From the NCBI GenBank assembly GCA_016935295.1, contig JAFGRF010000302.1, positions 1-9,689 of the forward strand: a DNA stretch of 9,689 nucleotides, given 5' to 3'. Numbering within the stretch: position 1 is the first letter of the stretch; each line of letters begins with the position of its first letter. A program made the translations under genes and the position numbers. Below the pieces are notes generated by a model. That model saw nothing but the letters and a program-made list of their open reading frames with translations, was not told where the DNA came from and made no database searches. The stretch is from Caldifarciminota bacterium (lineage in GTDB: Bacteria > Hydrothermota > Tepidihabitantia > Tepidihabitantales > Tepidihabitantaceae). Positions 6,033 to 9,689 of the stretch are shown piece after piece.

Positions 6033-6320
6033 CCGAACAGCCCTCCGAGCAGTTCTCCAAGCTACCTGTCAAACAGCTCGGCGGGTTGCTTTTCGGGCTC
6101 TCTGCTCGGCTCTTCTCCGGGCAGTCTGAGGGAGACTCCGCCCAGCTGCGGTCCCTGCTGCTCTCCGAGCAGCTCGTCAAGTTCCTCTCCAGATAGCTCG
6201 CCCCGGAGTTGACCGAACAGCAGGCCAGGTAGCGCTCCAGATTCCTCACCGGATAGTCTGCGGAGCAACCTTCCGAATTGCTTGCCGGGCAGCTTGCCGA
6301 GTAGTGTCCAGAATAGCCGG
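6033..6320. repeat. Degenerate 12-base tandem repeat, 24 units
   Basis: Written in 12-base steps from 6033, 24 consecutive units align without gaps. Column 1 is C in 19 units, column 2 is C in 20, column 5 is a purine in all 24, column 9 is a pyrimidine in all 24, and columns 4 and 6 are purine and pyrimidine in 22 each. The consensus is roughly CCGRRYAGYTCT. Because 12 is a multiple of 3, every frame yields a tetrapeptide repeat. Confidence 0.85.
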
Positions 6321-6338
6321 GGGGATGGGGCAGGGGAG

Positions 6339-6355
6339 ATTGGGCAATGCCCAAT
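6339..6355. repeat. 17-base palindrome ATTGGGCA-A-TGCCCAAT
   Basis: Two perfect 8-bp arms (6339-6346, 6348-6355) around one central base, immediately after the 12-base array. There is no T-run on either side. It could be a protein-binding site or a repeat edge. Confidence 0.5.
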
Positions 6356-6554
6356 AAACAATTGCTAATGAACAACTTAGGGCATTTGTGGGCCTGATTT
6401 CGAGGGAACTTATACTAAACTGGTCTGATGTCCTGCGCCGCGTCTCGGCGTTGGGCGCGAGGCATCGGCGACCGCAAACTCGGGGGCGTCAGTTGCCAGC
6501 TCGGCGGGCTTGGGAGACGATTGCGCGCGAGGACAGGGGCAGCCTGAATGGGCG

Positions 6555-6617
6555 CCAAATGGGGACAGTCCCACGGAGCGCTTGCATCGAACTCAGCGCG
6601 GTACAGTCCCCATTTGG
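6555..6617. repeat. REP-like inverted repeat with GGGGACAGTCCC motif
   Basis: CCAAATGGGGAC (6555-6566) and GTCCCCATTTGG (6606-6617) are perfect 12-bp complements. The left arm continues into the near-palindrome GGGACAGTCCC (6562-6572), and the right arm holds ACAGTCCCC. AAATGGGGACAGTCCC-type sequences are, from recall, frequent dispersed repeats in many bacterial genomes, often near REP-associated tyrosine transposases. No transposase gene is present here, so this would be a non-autonomous copy. Confidence 0.6.
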
Positions 6618-6684
6618 ACGGGCCAGTCGTCGTTCTCGTACGGGTCGGCGTGCTTGGCGGTTGTATCGGCCTCTCACCTACCTG

Positions 6685-6712
6685 TTGACCGGGAGCGCAT
6701 CCGGCCTATCAT
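6685..6712 (+). promoter_or_regulatory. Sigma70-type promoter for the VIT-vWA gene
   Basis: TTGACC (6685-6690), a 16-base spacer, then TATCAT (6707-6712); each box matches the consensus at 5 of 6 positions. Transcription would start near 6719, leaving a leader of about 50 bases. Confidence 0.55.
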
Positions 6713-6768
6713 CCTGCGTGCGGAATAGGCGTAACCAGACGGCGGTATATTCGAGCGGAGGTAGAATA

Positions 6769-9120
6769 ATGCATCAACTGAAAAAGCTGCTGTGCGTGCT
6801 GATTCTCGCCGGGCCTTTGCTGGCGCTGGCTCAGCCCGCGGATATGCCCGAGGAAGACAAGACGCTCTCGCCCTACTTCCTCATCAAGAGCGGCGACCCG
6901 AACGTTGACCGGCTGCCTTTGCTTTCGACCAAGGCAGACGTCTCTATTGCCGGGGTGATTGCCGACGTCAAGGTGAAGCAGGTCTACAAGAACGACGGCA
7001 AGAAGCCGATCGAGGCAATCTACACGTTCCCGGCCTCGACCCGGGCCGCGGTCTACGCGATGAAGATGACCATCGGCGACCGCACCATCGTCGCCGACAT
7101 CAGGGAGCGGGAGAAGGCGCGCAAGGAGTACGAGCAGGCGAAGCAGGAGGGCAAGACCGCCTCCCTGCTCGAACAGCAGCGGCCGAACGTGTTCCAGATG
7201 AACGTCGCCAACATCATGCCCGGCGATTTCATCACGGTCGAGATGTCTTACACCGAACTTCTGGTTCCGACCGAGGGCGTGTACGAGTTCGCCTACCCGA
7301 CCGTGGTCGGGCCGCGCTACTCCAACATCCCGGAGAAGCAGGCCAAGGAAACCGACAAGTGGGTGAAGAGCCCTTACACCCACGAGGGCGAAGCGCCGAC
7401 CTACGAGTTCGGCATGAATGCCCGTATCGCGGCCGGGCTGCCGATACAGGACATTTCCTGCCCGTCGCACAAGGTCACGACCAGTTTTGCCGGGCTGAAT
7501 GAAGCCTCGGTCCGGCTCGACCCGTCCGAGAAGGCCGGCGGCAACCGGGACTTCATCCTGCACTATCGCCTGACCGGCGGGAAGATCGAGTCCGGGCTGT
7601 TGCTCTATCCGGGCAAGGATGAGAGCTTCTTCCTGCTGATGCTGCAGCCGCCGAAGCGGGTCGAGACCGCGCAGATTCCGCGGCGCGAGTTCGTCTTCAT
7701 CATGGACGTGTCCGGCTCGATGCACGGGTACCCGATTGACATCTCGAAGAAGCTGATGCGGAATCTGCTCACGAACCTGCGGTCCAAGGACTGCTTCAAC
7801 ATTCTCTTCTTCGCGGGCGGCAACTTCGTCCTGTCCGAGAAGTCTTTGTCGGCCACGAAGGAGAACATCGAGGACGCGCTCGCGGCCATCGACAAGCAGC
7901 AGGGCGGCGGCGGAACCGAGCTGCTGCCGGCGCTCAAGCGGGCTCTCGCCCTGCCGCGGGCCGAAGGAACGTCCCGCACGGTTGTGATTGCCACGGACGG
8001 CTATGTCACGGTCGAGGCCGAGGCGTTCGACCTTATTCGGGACAACCTGGGCAAGGCGAACATGTTCGCGTTCGGAATCGGCAGCAGTGTGAACCGTTTG
8101 ATTATCGAAGGTATGGCGCACGTCGGGCAGGGCGAGCCGTTCATTCTCGACAAGCCGGACGTGGCCGACGCCCAGGCAGAGAAGTTCCGCAAGTACATCC
8201 AGACGCCGGTGCTGACCGGCATCTCGGTCGATTTCCCCGGGTTCGACGCCTACGACGTTGAGCCGCCTTCCATCCCGGACGTGCTGGCGGAGCGCCCGAT
8301 TCTGGTGTACGGCAAGTACCGCGGCAAGCCCACGGGCGCGATCACCGTGCGCGGCCTGACCGCGAGCGGGAAGTACACCGAGTCCATTGACGTGGGCGAG
8401 ACCAAGCCGGATGAGCAGAACGTCGCGCTCCGCTACCTGTGGGCGCGGCACCGCATCCAGCTTCTTTCCGACTACGGCAATGTCGGGCGCGGCCAGGACA
8501 GCGTGGGCATCAAGGAAGTCACGGACCTCGGCCTGAAGTACAGCCTGCTGACCCAGTACACATCGTTCGTCGCGGTCGACAAGAAGGTACGGAATGTAGG
8601 CGGCAAGACCGAAGTGGTCGAGCAGGTCCTGCCGCTGCCGCAGGGCGTGAGTGACTACGCGGTCGGCGGCGGCGCGGCGGCAGGTTTGAAGGGCACCTTC
8701 TGGAGTTCGCCGATGCCGAGCAGACAGGCCGTGAGCGGGGAACGGGGCGGACGGTTCAACGACGTGGAGTACCTCCGGGAAGCTCCCAGTGCTCCTCAGT
8801 CGGGCACAGTGGAGATCGGCAAGATACAGGTGAAAGGCGGCCTGTCCGAACGCGCCGTGAAGGACGCCGTCGAGAAGAAGCTGGCTGAAATCAAGGCAGA
8901 CTACGCCATCGAACTCTCAAGCCAGCCGAAGCTCAAGGGCAAGATGGTCGTCGAGTTCGTGATACAGGCCGACGGCACCGTGCGTGACGTCAAGGTCACT
9001 GCAAACCAATTGACCGCCGACCTTGCGAAGAAACTCACTAAGTACTTCGAGCAGTTCACGTTCGTACAGCCCACGGGCGGCGAAGCGACCGTGAAGGTAA
9101 CCTTGGACTTCAAACCATAG
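6769..9120 (+). CDS. Exported VIT-vWA protein with TonB/AgmX-like C-terminal domain
   Basis: The protein has 783 residues. Start: ATG 6769 with GGAGGT at 6757-6762, six bases upstream. The frame is open further back, but that part has no protein character. A signal peptide (KK, hydrophobic core, LALA cleavage before Gln22) sends it out of the cytoplasm. A VIT domain (about 35-170) includes the family stretch EAIYTFPASTRAAVYAMKM. A vWA domain (about 305-475) has a complete MIDAS metal site: D313, S315, S317, T383 and D410. The usual C-terminal half of such proteins follows (ALRYLWARHRIQLLSDYG). After a Ser/Pro/Gly-rich linker (about 640-678), residues 679-783 resemble TonB/AgmX-PglI C-terminal domains (KGKMVVEFVIQADGTVRDVKV). 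Bacterial VIT-vWA proteins are thought to mediate adhesion or envelope assembly; a role here is inferred. It appears to be transcribed alone. Confidence 0.9.
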   Translation: MHQLKKLLCVLILAGPLLALAQPADMPEEDKTLSPYFLIKSGDPNVDRLPLLSTKADVSIAGVIADVKVKQVYKNDGKKPIEAIYTFPASTRAAVYAMKMTIGDRTIVADIREREKARKEYEQAKQEGKTASLLEQQRPNVFQMNVANIMPGDFITVEMSYTELLVPTEGVYEFAYPTVVGPRYSNIPEKQAKETDKWVKSPYTHEGEAPTYEFGMNARIAAGLPIQDISCPSHKVTTSFAGLNEASVRLDPSEKAGGNRDFILHYRLTGGKIESGLLLYPGKDESFFLLMLQPPKRVETAQIPRREFVFIMDVSGSMHGYPIDISKKLMRNLLTNLRSKDCFNILFFAGGNFVLSEKSLSATKENIEDALAAIDKQQGGGGTELLPALKRALALPRAEGTSRTVVIATDGYVTVEAEAFDLIRDNLGKANMFAFGIGSSVNRLIIEGMAHVGQGEPFILDKPDVADAQAEKFRKYIQTPVLTGISVDFPGFDAYDVEPPSIPDVLAERPILVYGKYRGKPTGAITVRGLTASGKYTESIDVGETKPDEQNVALRYLWARHRIQLLSDYGNVGRGQDSVGIKEVTDLGLKYSLLTQYTSFVAVDKKVRNVGGKTEVVEQVLPLPQGVSDYAVGGGAAAGLKGTFWSSPMPSRQAVSGERGGRFNDVEYLREAPSAPQSGTVEIGKIQVKGGLSERAVKDAVEKKLAEIKADYAIELSSQPKLKGKMVVEFVIQADGTVRDVKVTANQLTADLAKKLTKYFEQFTFVQPTGGEATVKVTLDFKP

Positions 9121-9141
9121 CGCCGCGAAGTCTCCTTCGGC

Positions 9142-9174
9142 CCAGTGCGGGGAAGCTCGTCTTCCTCGCACTGG
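9142..9174 (+). terminator. Strong hairpin downstream of the VIT-vWA gene
   Basis: CCAGTGCGGGGAAG (9142-9155) pairs with CTTCCTCGCACTGG (9161-9174) over 14 bp, with one G-U pair and a 5-base loop. It begins 22 bases after the stop. Only a loose T-rich stretch follows, so termination may be imperfect or may work from both sides. Confidence 0.6.
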
Positions 9175-9192
9175 CTGTTGTGGTTCTCGTTT

Positions 9193-9271
9193 GTCAGCAC
9201 CTGGGACAAGACCGCGCTCGGCGGTTCTGCGAGGGAAACCTCGCTGACCTCTCGGTCTTCGTGCGGAAGAC
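9193..9271. terminator. Run of hairpins between convergent genes
   Basis: Three more hairpins follow the strong one: ACCGC/GCGGT (9211-9225), GCGAGG-GAAA-CCTCGC (9229-9244) and GTCTTC/GAAGAC (9255-9271, touching the hepT stop). Longer alternative pairings also exist: GTCAGC 9193-9198 with GCTGAC 9243-9248, and AAGACCG 9208-9214 with CGGTCTT 9253-9259. The last hairpin would serve as a terminator for the leftward hepT transcript. Confidence 0.45.
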
Positions 9272-9615
9272 TAGTCCTGCCCTGCCGGCTCACTGAGCGC
9301 GGCAGTGACCTGGGACTTCAGCTCGGGGATGCGGTTACGGACTATGTCCCAGACCGCCTCAAGGTCGACACCCATGTAGTCGTGAATCAGCACGTCCCGG
9401 AGACCGGCCATTCTCTGCCAGGGAACCTGTGGGTGCGTCTTGCGGAACTCCCCTGACAAATGCTTGGTGGCCTCGCCGACTATCTCCAACTGGCGAACTA
9501 TTCCGTCCTGCCAGTGGGGCTCACTCAGGAAGGCCTCGTGTCCATGCGACGCATACTGCTCTATCCTCTCAATTGCATCCCGAATGTGAAGCAGATACGT
9601 CTGGTCGGACTTCAA
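9271..9615 (-). CDS. hepT: HepT-like ribonuclease toxin (DUF86)
   Basis: The protein has 114 residues, all helical, the normal HepT length. The catalytic RX4HXY motif is intact as R73-DVLI-H78-D-Y80, and the N-terminus MKSDQTYLLHIRDAIERIEQY is typical of the family. In studied HepT-MntA pairs, HepT is an RNase of HEPN type and MntA silences it by adding AMP to the Tyr of this motif; here that would be Y80. Start: TTG 9615, because it places the family N-terminus exactly and overlaps the mntA stop as TTGA. No nearer ATG or GTG fits. It lies convergent to the VIT-vWA gene. Confidence 0.9.
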   Translation of the reverse strand: MKSDQTYLLHIRDAIERIEQYASHGHEAFLSEPHWQDGIVRQLEIVGEATKHLSGEFRKTHPQVPWQRMAGLRDVLIHDYMGVDLEAVWDIVRNRIPELKSQVTAALSEPAGQD

Positions 9616-9689
9616 AGTGCCGCGGCTTCCTTGAGCACCGCTGCCCGGATGTACGGGCTGACCGCGCGCTCGGTAACGACGTCTACTCC
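9612..9689 (-). CDS. mntA: MntA-type nucleotidyltransferase antitoxin, C-terminal end
   Basis: Only the last 25 codons are present, reading in from the right edge to TGA at 9612-9614. The wording VDVVTERAVSPYIRAAVLKEA fits the C-terminus of small MNT-family nucleotidyltransferases, and the 4-base overlap with hepT supports the pairing. The catalytic GSxxxG and DxD region lies outside the window, so whether it is intact cannot be judged. Confidence 0.75.
   Translation of the reverse strand, partial: GVDVVTERAVSPYIRAAVLKEAAAL

Larger units (their letters stand above)
5976..6368 (+). pseudogene. Possible broken Pro/Ser tetrapeptide-repeat protein
   Basis: An ATG at 5976 (weak GGAAG upstream) opens a frame through the 12-base array. 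It is broken by one TGA at 6210-6212 and otherwise continues to TAA 6366-6368. Each unit reads Pro-(Asn/Ser/Asp/Gly)-Ser-(Ser/Leu). Pro is present in 16 of 24 units through CCG, CCA and CCC. Ser at position 3 is present in 17 of 24 through both AGY and TCY codons. Such synonymous variation hints at past selection on the protein. Against this, the minus strand is also nearly open, with a Leu-x-Gly-Glu-like repeat and a stop at 6062-6064, and neither strand has a strong start. Coding status is undecided. Confidence 0.3.
5864..6684. other. Long region without a convincing protein gene
   Basis: Between the two divergent promoters lie several palindromes (5899-5915, 5980-6012, 6339-6355), the 12-base tandem array (6033-6320) and a REP-like inverted repeat (6555-6617). 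Some reading frames are open, including one that runs upstream from the VIT gene, but none has a good SD and a recognisable protein. Bases 6369-6550 show nothing I can name. Confidence 0.6.

Noticed and set aside
6021..6320. CRISPR array.
   Set aside because: The periodicity is 12 bases with no alternation of constant repeats and unique spacers, and no cas genes are present.
6388..6768. Extension of the VIT-vWA frame upstream of ATG 6769.
   Set aside because: The stretch crosses the REP-like repeat and the promoter, has no protein character, and would bury the signal peptide; GGAGGT favours 6769.
6709..8451. A long open frame on the minus strand opposite the VIT-vWA gene (580 codons).
   Set aside because: It is a GC-rich mirror of a well-supported gene: rich in Arg, Leu, Val and Gly, with no domain or SD.

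Overview
The window is 9.7 kb of GC-rich, densely packed bacterial DNA. Shine-Dalgarno (SD) sites and 4-base start/stop overlaps are common. The phenylalanyl-tRNA synthetase at the left edge is of the archaeal/eukaryotic kind, although the neighbours are bacterial in style. That combination is established for spirochaetes and is also reported from uncultured bacterial phyla. With the many short 7-base repeat tracts, it suggests an uncultured lineage such as WOR-3/Stahlbacteria. That placement is inference from recall and cannot be proved from this window.

Left block, rightward (1-2828): the 3' end of pheS, a repeat-filled spacer, pheT, and a small membrane-anchored zinc-ribbon protein. PheT carries an extra Cys4 zinc ribbon near its N-terminus and an in-frame 7-base repeat tract in a loop. 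Its true start may be a CTG codon. The zinc-ribbon protein is followed, in the same frame, by 35 more sense codons beyond its stop.

Middle block, leftward (5841 down to 2864): a probable five-gene operon with a good sigma70-type promoter (TATAAT). In transcription order it holds a flavin-reductase-like FMN protein, a pyridoxamine-phosphate-oxidase-like FMN protein, a CorA-type divalent cation channel with SMN in place of the GMN signature, a stand-alone receiver domain, and a ferritin-like di-iron protein. Both outer gene pairs overlap by 4 bases. The content suggests redox, oxygen or metal stress handling, which is inference.

Non-coding block (5842-6768): about 0.9 kb holding several palindromes, 24 tandem copies of a degenerate 12-base unit, a REP-like inverted repeat with the motif GGGGACAGTCCC, and a sigma70-type promoter for the next gene. 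The 12-base array is nearly open on both strands. On the + strand it keeps a Pro/Ser tetrapeptide pattern through synonymous codon changes, so it may be the remains of a repeat protein.

Right block: a large exported VIT-vWA protein fused to a TonB/AgmX-like C-terminal domain (rightward). It faces a HepT/MntA toxin-antitoxin pair (leftward; mntA is cut by the window edge). The gap between these convergent genes contains at least four consecutive hairpins, one with a 14-bp stem, probably a two-way termination region.
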